A DNA stretch of 64,000 bases from Lachnospiraceae bacterium (lineage in GTDB: Bacteria; Bacillota; Clostridia; Lachnospirales; Lachnospiraceae), in contig CAJTFW010000009.1 of NCBI GenBank assembly GCA_910575445.1, forward strand, positions 1 through 64,000, written 5' to 3'. The notes under the pieces are model-generated. The model was not told the origin of the DNA, ran no database searches, and worked only from the letters and a program-made list of their open reading frames with translations. The position numbers were made by a program, and so were the translations under genes. Positions 50,462-60,006 of this stretch are shown here, one piece after another; position 1 is the first letter of the stretch, and every line of letters begins with the position of its first letter.

Positions 50462-52414
50462 ATGGACAGAAAAAAATTTTATATCACTACTGCCATTGCC
50501 TATACATCTGGAAAACCACATATTGGCAACACCTATGAGATTATTCTTGCGGACAGTATTGCCCGCTACAAAAGATTTCAGGGATATGATGTCTTTTTCC
50601 AGACCGGAACGGACGAGCATGGACAGAAAATCGAATTAAAAGCAGCAGAGGCAGACATTACACCAAAGGAATTTGTGGACAATGTAGCCGGACAGATTCG
50701 CACAATCTGGGACCTGATGGACACCTCTTATGATAAATTTATCCGCACAACAGACAAAGATCACGAAGCACAAGTGCAGAAGATCTTCAAATATATGTAT
50801 GACAAAGGCGATATCTACAAAGGTTACTACGAAGGTATGTACTGTACGCCTTGTGAATCTTTCTTTACCGAATCACAGCTTGTAGACGGCAAATGCCCGG
50901 ACTGTGGGCGTGAAGTCCAGCCTGCGAAGGAGGAAGCGTATTTCTTTAAGATGAGTAAGTATGCAGACCGTTTGATTGAGCATATCAACGCTCATCCTGA
51001 GTTCATCCAACCTGCCTCCCGCAAGAACGAGATGATGAACAATTTCCTCCTTCCAGGCCTTCAGGACTTATGTGTATCAAGAACCTCTTTCAAATGGGGA
51101 ATCCCTGTGGATTTTGACCCCAAACACGTGGTCTATGTCTGGCTGGATGCACTCACCAACTATATTACTGGCATCGGTTATCACTGTAATGGTGACAATA
51201 GCGAACTCTTCAACAAGAACTGGCCCGCAGATTTACATCTGATTGGCAAGGATATTATCCGCTTTCATACTATCTACTGGCCGATTTTCCTTATGTCTCT
51301 AGACCTGCCACTTCCAAAGCAGATATTTGGACATCCGTGGCTTCTAAGAGGCGATGGCAAGATGGGAAAATCCAGAGGAAATGTTATCTATGCGGATGAT
51401 TTGGTAGAGTTTTTTGGCGTAGATGCAGTTCGCTACTTTGTGCTCCACGAGATGCCTTTTGAAAATGATGGTGTTATCACCTGGGAGCTTATGGTGGAGC
51501 GTCTAAATTCAGACCTTGCGAACACACTTGGCAACCTTGTCAATCGTACCATCTCGATGTCCAATCAAAATTTTGACGGAGTGATCATAGATACCGGTGT
51601 CACAGAAGAAATCGACGAAGACCTCAAAAAGACCGTACTAGAGACGCTTCCAAAGGTCAACGAAAAGATGGATGAATTGCGTGTGGCAGATGCACTCACT
51701 GAGATTTTTGCTCTCTTTAAGCGTTGCAACAAATATATCGATGAGACAACGCCCTGGGTACTTGCCAAAGACCCTGCTAAGAAGGCACGTCTGTCAACCG
51801 TGTTATATAACCTTGTAGAAAGTATCAGTTATGGTGCTGTGTTATTGGAGCCATTTATGCCTTCTACCGCGAAGAAGATTCTCTCACAGCTTCATGCGCA
51901 GAGCAGAAGCATCGAGGAAATGAGACACTTTGGCCTCTATGAATCTGGCACAAAAATCACAGATTCTCCAAAGATTCTCTTTGCCCGTTTAGATGTGATG
52001 GATATTATGGAGAAGGTCAATGCCAAAGCGGCAGAGCTAGAAGCAGCACAGGCAGCCAAAGAACCGGTGATTGATATTGAAGCAAAACCCAATATCTCCT
52101 ATGAAGATTTTAGCAAGCTGCAATTCCAAATCGGTGAAGTGCTCTCCTGCGAAGCCGTGAAAAAGGCGGACAAGCTTCTGTGCTCTCAGGTAAAGATAGG
52201 AAGTACAACACGTCAGATTGTCTCTGGTATCCGTAGCAGTTATACGCCAGAGGAGATGGTCGGCAAAAAGGTGCTTGTCCTAGTCAATCTAGAGCCACGA
52301 AAGATTCGCGGACTGATGTCCGAAGGAATGTTACTCTGTGCAGAGGATGAAAATGGTGTTCTCTCCTTGCTGACAGCGGAAAAGCCAATGCCACCAGGAG
52401 CGGAAGTTTGTTAA
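50462..52414 (+). CDS. metG: Methionyl-tRNA synthetase
   Basis: A 650-aa class I synthetase. HIGH-like motif GKPHIGNTYEI, zinc knuckle CTPCESFFTESQLVDGKCPD, KMSKS variant GKMGKSRGN, anticodon domain, and a C-terminal EMAP-like tRNA-binding domain (from about 540, FQIGEVLSCEAVKKADKLLC). Charges methionine onto both tRNA-Met species. Start at 50462 with AGAGG upstream. Single gene with its own terminator. Confidence 0.95.
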   Translation: MDRKKFYITTAIAYTSGKPHIGNTYEIILADSIARYKRFQGYDVFFQTGTDEHGQKIELKAAEADITPKEFVDNVAGQIRTIWDLMDTSYDKFIRTTDKDHEAQVQKIFKYMYDKGDIYKGYYEGMYCTPCESFFTESQLVDGKCPDCGREVQPAKEEAYFFKMSKYADRLIEHINAHPEFIQPASRKNEMMNNFLLPGLQDLCVSRTSFKWGIPVDFDPKHVVYVWLDALTNYITGIGYHCNGDNSELFNKNWPADLHLIGKDIIRFHTIYWPIFLMSLDLPLPKQIFGHPWLLRGDGKMGKSRGNVIYADDLVEFFGVDAVRYFVLHEMPFENDGVITWELMVERLNSDLANTLGNLVNRTISMSNQNFDGVIIDTGVTEEIDEDLKKTVLETLPKVNEKMDELRVADALTEIFALFKRCNKYIDETTPWVLAKDPAKKARLSTVLYNLVESISYGAVLLEPFMPSTAKKILSQLHAQSRSIEEMRHFGLYESGTKITDSPKILFARLDVMDIMEKVNAKAAELEAAQAAKEPVIDIEAKPNISYEDFSKLQFQIGEVLSCEAVKKADKLLCSQVKIGSTTRQIVSGIRSSYTPEEMVGKKVLVLVNLEPRKIRGLMSEGMLLCAEDENGVLSLLTAEKPMPPGAEVC

Positions 52415-52430
52415 ATCTATAACGTTTATA

Positions 52431-52475
52431 AAGGTCTGCTGTGATAGATTTCACGGCAGACCTTGTCTGTTTTTT
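52431..52475 (+). terminator. metG terminator
   Basis: AAGGTCTGC-T-GTGA pairs with TCAC-G-GCAGACCTT, followed by GTCTGTTTTTT. Confidence 0.85.
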
Positions 52476-52539
52476 GGTATATTCTCTCTCTTTCTGACAT
52501 ATAGTTTTCTGACATAATATTGTCAGAAAGGTGTCTTCT

Positions 52540-54384
52540 ATGTATTGTTCTTCTCTTGCCAAACGCACGTTAATCGCTGCATATTCCCTGCTTTTTACCT
52601 TTCAGTTTCCATTTACAGGCTATTCCTTTGACCGGTTTACGATGGAGGTATTTCGTCATGAGATTGCAAGCAGTACCTTAAATCTGCACTATACACTTAC
52701 AGACCCAAAAGCCTATAAAATCAAAGAAAAAGAACCTTCCTTTGGAAGCTTTCAGCAAACTTTGATAGACGAAGAACTGGCCTATCTAGAAACATGTCAG
52801 GAGAAGCTTGCGCGTTATCAAAAAGGACATCTAAGCGATACACAACGTCTGACGGCGGATATACTGGACTGGTGGATTACAGGACAACTTCTGGCTAAGG
52901 ACTATTACTATTATCAGGAACCATTAGGTCCAACCCTTGGCATCCAGGCACAACTTCCCGTTCTATTAGCAGAATATCCATTTCGAAAAAAGGCGGATAT
53001 TGACACTTATTTAGAACTTTTATCAGTGCTTCCGGTCTATTTTGAGGAGATTGCTCTCTTTGAAAAGGAGAAATCTGAGGAAGGACTTTTTATGAACGAT
53101 GAGATATTGGATAAGATTCTTGCACAGTGTGAGTCGCTTTTTCCAATGGACCAGACACATTTTCTGCATACAACGTTTCAGGAGCGGTTAGAGGCATGTG
53201 ATTTTCTAGACGAGGACCAGAGAATTGCCTATGAAGCAAAGAATCTAAAGACTTTAAGTCATTATGTAGAGCCAGCTTATCAAACACTTTGTGAAGTGCT
53301 TAACAATCTGCGGGGGACAGGAAAGAATCTATATGGTCTTTATCATACGCCAGAGGGAATTGAATACTATGAATATCTTTTAAAATATTCGATTGGCACA
53401 GACCTTAGTATGGCTAAGATTCACCAGATGTTAGAAGCGCAGATGGAGGATGACTATGAGACACTTCTCTATGCGATTCACCAAAATAATAACTTGTTAG
53501 ATATGGAACAGGATGTAGAAGCCTTAAACTCTCCCAAAGAGATTCTTGAAAATCTTCAGACACAGATAGAAGAAGATTTCCCGGAATCTTCGGAGGTGTC
53601 CTGGCAGATTAAGGAAGTACCAAGCTCACTTGCTGCTTACTTAAGTCCTGCTTTCTATATGACACCGGCGATTGATGCGCCGCAGCAAAATATCATCTAT
53701 ATCAATCCAGCCAGAAAACCAGACCGTACAGAACTGATTACAACACTTGCTCACGAAGGATATCCAGGGCATCTGTATCAGAATTCTTTTGAAAATACAG
53801 AAGATTATCCGGCGGTACGGAATCTGTTCTATATCGGAGGGTATACCGAAGGTTGGGGGTTATATAGTGAATTCTACGCTTATGATTTTCTGGGGCTTTC
53901 TAAAGAGGAGGGCGATTTTCTGCGGGCAGCGACTTCTTTAAATTATGCAGTCTGCGCAAGTCTTGATTTGTCGATTCATGGAGAAGGATGGACCGAAGAA
54001 GATTGTCTTACCTATCTTGCAGCCTTTGGGATTACAGACCAGGAGAAAGTCCATCAGCTGTATCTAAATATATTGGAAGAACCATCGAATTATCTGAAAT
54101 ATTATCTGGGATATCTGGAAATCTGCAATCTAAAAGAGAGTGCACTCACACTCTCTTCGGATTGGACATTATACGATTTTCATACATGGTTTCTTAAGAT
54201 GGGACCAGCGCCTTTTGATATCTTAAGAGAGCAACTAGGAAGTCTTGAAGTATCCTCGAAGCTTCTTGAAAGCCCTAAGAAGGACTTCCATCTCTTCGCC
54301 TTCGAATCCGTCCATAACAGTCTGTACCATCTGTTTGTGAAAGACCGCATGTTTTTGGTAGGCAGCGACACCTTTCTCTGTTAG
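52540..54384 (+). CDS. DUF885-family secreted peptidase-like protein
   Basis: About 614 aa. A signal-peptide-like N-terminus (KRTLIAAYSLLFTFQFPFTG), then the DUF885 fold with the zinc site LAHEGYPGHLYQ and GGYTEGWGLYSEFYAYDF. The family is metallopeptidase-like. The natural C-terminus FHTWFLKMGPAPFDILREQL is followed by about 48 extra residues read from the antisense strand of fabT, which points to a lost stop codon. ATG 52540 with AAAGG is preferred to a GTG at 52531. Confidence 0.85.
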   Translation: MYCSSLAKRTLIAAYSLLFTFQFPFTGYSFDRFTMEVFRHEIASSTLNLHYTLTDPKAYKIKEKEPSFGSFQQTLIDEELAYLETCQEKLARYQKGHLSDTQRLTADILDWWITGQLLAKDYYYYQEPLGPTLGIQAQLPVLLAEYPFRKKADIDTYLELLSVLPVYFEEIALFEKEKSEEGLFMNDEILDKILAQCESLFPMDQTHFLHTTFQERLEACDFLDEDQRIAYEAKNLKTLSHYVEPAYQTLCEVLNNLRGTGKNLYGLYHTPEGIEYYEYLLKYSIGTDLSMAKIHQMLEAQMEDDYETLLYAIHQNNNLLDMEQDVEALNSPKEILENLQTQIEEDFPESSEVSWQIKEVPSSLAAYLSPAFYMTPAIDAPQQNIIYINPARKPDRTELITTLAHEGYPGHLYQNSFENTEDYPAVRNLFYIGGYTEGWGLYSEFYAYDFLGLSKEEGDFLRAATSLNYAVCASLDLSIHGEGWTEEDCLTYLAAFGITDQEKVHQLYLNILEEPSNYLKYYLGYLEICNLKESALTLSSDWTLYDFHTWFLKMGPAPFDILREQLGSLEVSSKLLESPKKDFHLFAFESVHNSLYHLFVKDRMFLVGSDTFLC

Positions 54385-54669
54385 TGAAAGCAGTACAACA
54401 CGTTTGTCTTCTGCACTTCTTATACGGGATACGTAGCCTTTTTTTACGAGGTTATTGATAGCAGTCGTCAAAGTCCCTACCGTGACAGACATAGTCTTCG
54501 CAACGGCAGACATATTCCGGGCTTCCTGGATGCCGATGGCGTCGATAATATGCATATCGTTGATGGAGATTTCTTTAAAGCTTCCGTTAATCAGGGCTTT
54601 GTGTTCCATGTCCAGGACTTCATTGAATAGCATAACGAGTAGTTCGTTGAGAAGTTCCTCTTTTTCCAA
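54235..54669 (-). CDS. fabT: MarR-family regulator, probable FabT
   Basis: A 144-aa winged-helix protein. ISINDMHIIDAIG, VAKTMSVTVGTLTTAINNLV and KGYVSRIRSAEDKRVVLLSL follow the FabT pattern closely (E/D-MHTI, MSVTVGTLT, RSxxDRRVV, AKFHKHMV-like AVFHKQMV). FabT with acyl-ACP represses fab genes at TTTGATTATCAAA sites, which exist at the fab cluster 45 kb away. TTG start with GGTGAT upstream. Its 3' end overlaps the peptidase gene by 150 bases. Confidence 0.75.
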   Translation of the reverse strand: MEKEELLNELLVMLFNEVLDMEHKALINGSFKEISINDMHIIDAIGIQEARNMSAVAKTMSVTVGTLTTAINNLVKKGYVSRIRSAEDKRVVLLSLTEKGVAAYQKHAVFHKQMVQTVMDGFEGEEMEVLLRAFKKLRGYFKTS

Positions 54670-54703
54670 ATGGCATCACCCCCGCAAAAGTATTCTGCGT
54701 TTT

Positions 54704-54732
54704 AGTATAGCATATTTAAAAGGGGGGTGCAA
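54704..54732 (-). promoter_or_regulatory. Promoter of fabT
   Basis: On the minus strand, -35 TTGCAC (54727-54732), a 17-base spacer and -10 TATACT (54704-54709). No FabT box is visible here. Confidence 0.6.
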
Positions 54733-54737
54733 GTTTT

Positions 54738-55090
54738 GATAGTGTAACTTTTATGTTGCGGTGTAAAGGACGCCCACCAGGGGGTGGTAGATGTTCCTTC
54801 CAGACCCCGCTCTCGCTTAATGAACGCCTATAGCGGTACTAAGCTCGCGACTGCGCGTCCCGCTTGCGCTCGCTAAGTGCCGATGGCGTCCAATGGGTCT
54901 TGCAGGAACATCTACCACCCCCTGGCGAGCTGTGTATTGGCTCCGATATGTACGCTTCGGACGAAACATTTATACCTATATGCTATACACAATATTATAC
55001 TATAGTGTGTTATACTTATCGGTAGCCAGGGCGGGGTCTTTGGGGAACCTACTCCCCTTACGTCCTAGCGTCCCTTATATTGTCCAAAAA
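54738..55090. repeat. Composite repeat region with MITE-like end and two hairpin modules (copy C)
   Basis: GATAGTGTAACTTT (54738-54751) equals the inverted end of copies A and B. A 22-bp perfect inverted repeat, CCAGGGGGTGGTAGATGTTC and two further bases (54777-54798 with 54904-54925), encloses GC-rich sequence and the shared TTCCTTCCAGACCCCGCTC. At about 55027-55085, in reverse orientation, lies a second relative of the copy B module (GCGGGGTCT, GGAACCTACT, GTCCTAGCGTC, CTTATAT). No gene is seen in 54670-55130. Confidence 0.6.
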
Positions 55091-55130
55091 CTACATAAAT
55101 CTTAGTTTTTATGTCTTATAAAACCCCGTC

Positions 55131-57032
<1,902 letters not shown>

Positions 57033-58433
57033 TTATAAGTGCCAACAGTAAATTCCTTTTACATTTCCTGAAATATTTACTGTGTACTGTTCTTTCTTGG
57101 GGTAAAACCGGGTGGTAAAGACATCTGTTCCATCATTTAAAAATACTTCTACAGAAGATACATCTATTAAGATTCGCATACTTGACAATGCTTTTATCTC
57201 GCTGCCCCGGATGGTTCTGCCGCCTCCTAGTTCATGGTCTGTAAATTCCATCCAGAAGATGCCTTCACTCTCTTGATAGCGAAGCACCAAGCCCTCTGAA
57301 AGTGTAATACTCACGTCCTTTTCTATTGTAAGTTTCCACTCACAGCAAGGTTCCATCTTTCCATCATAGCTGCCTTCAAAGAAGAAGATTTGATTCCACC
57401 AGTCTTCTAGCTCTCTCACTGGATTCTGACAAAGAATTCCATCCCTGATAGAGAGTTCTCTTGGAATCGTCAACATATTTTGCCAGCCGTCTGCGACTGT
57501 CTTATTCTGATGTTCCTCTACATCTGGCATCCCCATCCAGCCAATCTGTATTCGCCGTCCGTCGTCCGCTAGAAAGCTCTGTGGTGCATAGAAATCAAAC
57601 CCTCTGTCCAGTTCTCGAAATTCCCCTGTTATTTCTGCCAAGTGAACGTCCCCTTCTAGAAAAAAGATGCCACTTTGATAACAATTTGCATAGTGAAGGC
57701 CTTCTTGTTTCATGCCTTGTGGCGATACAGATAATACAGTCAGCCCATCTATTTCATACACATCCGGGCACTCCCACATATATCCGTAGGCTCCCTCTTT
57801 TTTATATCGGCGAAGGTAGGTCCAATTTCTCTTATCCTTAGAAGTAAACAGAAGCACAACTCCTTGATTTTCCGTTGTTCTAGCGCCTTGTACCATATAG
57901 TAGGTGTCATCTTTTTTCCATACTTTGGGGTCTCGGACATGTCTGGTAAGGTCTTTCGGATAATCTTGATTCGTCATTAAAAGCTCTTTCTCTGCAACTG
58001 TGCTTCCATCCTGACTAACTGCCAATATCGTATTATTTTCCCGTCCGGTTGTGATATAGTCATAATCTCCTGAAAATTTTATATTACCCGTATAAAATAG
58101 ATACATCGTATCTTCTTCTATTAGCGCCGAACCAGAATATGCACCATGACAATCATAAGGCTCGTCTGGCATCAGTGGTACTCCCTGGTATTCCCAGTGC
58201 AGCAAATCCTGGCTTGTACAATGCCCCCAGAATTTTAGACCTCCTTCTGCCTGAAAAGGTGCAAACTGATAAAAGGCATGATAGACTCCTTGATATTGGC
58301 ACAACCCATTGGGGTCATTTAGCCAGCCAACTGGCGGTGCGATATGAAGCATTGGACGATATGGGTCTTTCTGCTGCTTTTTTTCTATCTTCTCTTCTAT
58401 CAGCTTCTCCCACGTCTGATGTAATGCATTCAT
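57033..58433 (-). CDS. scrB: Sucrose-6-phosphate hydrolase (GH32)
   Basis: A 466-aa invertase. Nucleophile Asp in PPVGWLNDPNGL, the RDP motif in RHVRDPKVW and the acid/base Glu in MWECPDVYEI are all present, with a C-terminal beta-sandwich. Cleaves sucrose 6-phosphate made by ScrA. AAGGAGAGAGG precedes the ATG. A LacI-type operator lies 20 bases upstream. Confidence 0.93.
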   Translation of the reverse strand: MNALHQTWEKLIEEKIEKKQQKDPYRPMLHIAPPVGWLNDPNGLCQYQGVYHAFYQFAPFQAEGGLKFWGHCTSQDLLHWEYQGVPLMPDEPYDCHGAYSGSALIEEDTMYLFYTGNIKFSGDYDYITTGRENNTILAVSQDGSTVAEKELLMTNQDYPKDLTRHVRDPKVWKKDDTYYMVQGARTTENQGVVLLFTSKDKRNWTYLRRYKKEGAYGYMWECPDVYEIDGLTVLSVSPQGMKQEGLHYANCYQSGIFFLEGDVHLAEITGEFRELDRGFDFYAPQSFLADDGRRIQIGWMGMPDVEEHQNKTVADGWQNMLTIPRELSIRDGILCQNPVRELEDWWNQIFFFEGSYDGKMEPCCEWKLTIEKDVSITLSEGLVLRYQESEGIFWMEFTDHELGGGRTIRGSEIKALSSMRILIDVSSVEVFLNDGTDVFTTRFYPKKEQYTVNISGNVKGIYCWHL

Positions 58434-58453
58434 CTTCCTCTCTCCTTTCTAGT

Positions 58454-58473
58454 TTGTGAATACGTATTCACAA
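58454..58473. promoter_or_regulatory. ScrR operator upstream of scrB-scrA
   Basis: A perfect 20-bp palindrome, TTGTGAATACGTATTCACAA, identical to the core of the site at scrR. It lies between the presumed scrB promoter and its ribosome site. Confidence 0.85.
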
Positions 58474-58525
58474 CTTTCCTGACAAAAGGATGCCGCTTAT
58501 ATCGGTATCCCATCTATCATTTTCT

Positions 58526-59500
58526 TTAAGAACTGTCTCTTGCCACCATCACTGCTTCTAGTGGATAGTGTTCTATGTCTTTTCTGTCAGAATGTTCAAT
58601 CTTATCTAACAGTCTTCTCATCGTTAGCGTCGCCATCTCCTGGTTGGGCTGTGATACGCTGGATAAGCGAGGATATAAAAAATCACAAATATAGGTATTG
58701 TCAAACCCCACCAGCCCTGCTTCTTTTGGAATCTCAATCCCCATTCGCTTTAAATGCCCCATCATCTGTACTGCACGCCGGTCATTGTAGGCAAAGATTC
58801 CTGTTCGTGCTCTTTTTTGGCTAAAATAGGCCTCTAGCGCTTCTTGGATTTCCTCCTCTTTTTTGGTGCTAATCACATTTAGATGTTCGATAAAGTGTGG
58901 GTCATAACCTGACAGCTCTTTTGCAAACCCTTTATACTTTGCATCCTTGGTATTGCCAAAGAACAGATACTCTCGATATCCTTTCTCCCACAGATGTCTC
59001 CCCACCTGTGCGCCAGCCTTTCGATGTGAGACATAGACCGAGTCCAGTCCTGGCGCTTTTCTGGTGATTACAACCGTTGGTATTAAAAGCTGCTCTATGG
59101 TCTCTTTCCATCTCTTAGATTTTGCATCTATTGGAACGACTATCAAGCCATCTACCCGGTATCGTTGCACTACACTTAGACTTTCTGCCTCTTGTTCTAA
59201 GTTATAATTGGAATTAAATAAGATTAAACTATAGCCAGCCTTTCTCGCTTCCTGTTCTAAATATTTAACCAAATCCGCAAAAAAGGAATTGGAAATATCT
59301 GTTAATATCACGCCAATTAAATGTGTCTTGCTGCCAACTAAACTCTGCGCCATTACATTGGGCTGAAAATTATGCTCTCTTGCACAGGCTAATACCCGTT
59401 CTCGTATCTCGGGGTTTACAGCCTGATTTCCATTTAGTACCCGCGATACCGTTGGCTGTGAGACACCTGTAAGCCTCGCAATCTCTGTCATTGTAATCAT
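58526..59500 (-). CDS. scrR: LacI-family repressor of sucrose genes
   Basis: About 324 aa. N-terminal HTH and hinge (TEIARLTGVSQPTVSRVLNG), periplasmic-binding-protein-like effector domain (IGVILTDISNSFFADLVKYL, GLVGFDNTYICDFLYPRLSS). I start at 59500, where GGAGG lies five bases upstream; the open frame to 59530 would start inside the operator. It is expected to bind the two identical palindromes and to be released by a sucrose or fructose phosphate. Confidence 0.9.
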   Translation of the reverse strand: MITMTEIARLTGVSQPTVSRVLNGNQAVNPEIRERVLACAREHNFQPNVMAQSLVGSKTHLIGVILTDISNSFFADLVKYLEQEARKAGYSLILFNSNYNLEQEAESLSVVQRYRVDGLIVVPIDAKSKRWKETIEQLLIPTVVITRKAPGLDSVYVSHRKAGAQVGRHLWEKGYREYLFFGNTKDAKYKGFAKELSGYDPHFIEHLNVISTKKEEEIQEALEAYFSQKRARTGIFAYNDRRAVQMMGHLKRMGIEIPKEAGLVGFDNTYICDFLYPRLSSVSQPNQEMATLTMRRLLDKIEHSDRKDIEHYPLEAVMVARDSS

Positions 59501-59511
59501 AGTTTCCTCCG

Positions 59512-59570
59512 GTTGTGAATACGTATTCACAACTTTTCTTTATCCTATCACAAGAATTGCGACACGTCAA
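59512..59570 (-). promoter_or_regulatory. scrR promoter and autoregulatory operator
   Basis: On the minus strand, -35 TTGACG (59565-59570), a 17-base spacer and -10 TAGGAT (59542-59547), then the palindrome with core TTGTGAATACGTATTCACAA (59512-59533, 22 bp in full). Confidence 0.8.
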
Positions 59571-59648
59571 TTAGCACTAATCTATAATATTCCGTTGTAA
59601 TTTTTATGCATTTCTACCAAAGGTATCTATTTCTGTCCTATAAAAAAC

Positions 59649-59680
59649 GAAAAAGGGCACTTGCATTGTACAAGCACCCT
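59649..59680 (-). terminator. Distal terminator of the toxin transcript
   Basis: On the minus strand GGGTGCTTG pairs with CAAGTGCCC (two G-U wobbles) and is followed by TTTTT. On the plus strand the same positions are mismatched, so it acts in the minus direction only. Confidence 0.6.
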
Positions 59681-59790
59681 GTAGTATAATCTACTCAGAA
59701 AGGTTATCGGAATTGCTCCGATGCCCTCAGTGAATATTACTTATAAGAAAAAGCATCCACCTTGGGCGGGCCGGATGCTATTTCTTATTA
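59661..59790 (+). ncRNA. Candidate antitoxin RNA of a type I toxin-antitoxin pair
   Basis: -35 TTGCAT (59661-59666), an 18-base spacer and -10 TATAAT (59685-59690) on the plus strand suggest an RNA starting near 59697. It would run antisense to the toxin mRNA 3' end and stop at the GCATCC/GGATGC hairpin (59753-59776), followed by a T-rich stretch. Length about 85-95 nt. This 3'-overlap layout is that of txpA/RatA and bsrG/SR4. No expression data, so it is inferred. Confidence 0.45.
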
Positions 59791-59858
59791 TGTCGGTCTA
59801 CATATGTCAAAGCCGCGAAAACAACAAGCAACAAAGTAAGTACTTCCATTGTGCTCAT
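59778..59858 (-). CDS. Small hydrophobic peptide, putative type I (holin-like) toxin
   Basis: Twenty-six residues: MSTMEVLTLLLVVFAALTYV followed by DRHNKK. One membrane segment with a charged tail, very like the MSTxEVL-type putative holin-like toxins of Firmicutes (TxpA/BsrG group). AAGGGGGGAT precedes the ATG. Promoter at 59939-59967 (minus strand; TTGTCA, 17 bases, TAACAT), so the leader is about 75 bases. The hairpin directly after the stop is a bidirectional terminator. Confidence 0.65.
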   Translation of the reverse strand: MSTMEVLTLLLVVFAALTYVDRHNKK

Positions 59859-59938
59859 GGGCAATCCCCCCTTTATAAAGACTAGAGGGCATCAGTCGAA
59901 AGCGCATCCGTAACTTTCATTTTCAATTACACGATTCC

Positions 59939-59967
59939 ATGTTATCATATGTGACAATGATTGACAA
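59939..59967 (-). promoter_or_regulatory. Promoter of the putative toxin gene
   Basis: On the minus strand, -35 TTGTCA (59962-59967), a 17-base spacer and -10 TAACAT (59939-59944). Confidence 0.5.
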
Positions 59968-60006
59968 GTTTTTGTTGCAAGCTTGTTCTTCACATAGGAG
60001 CCTCCC

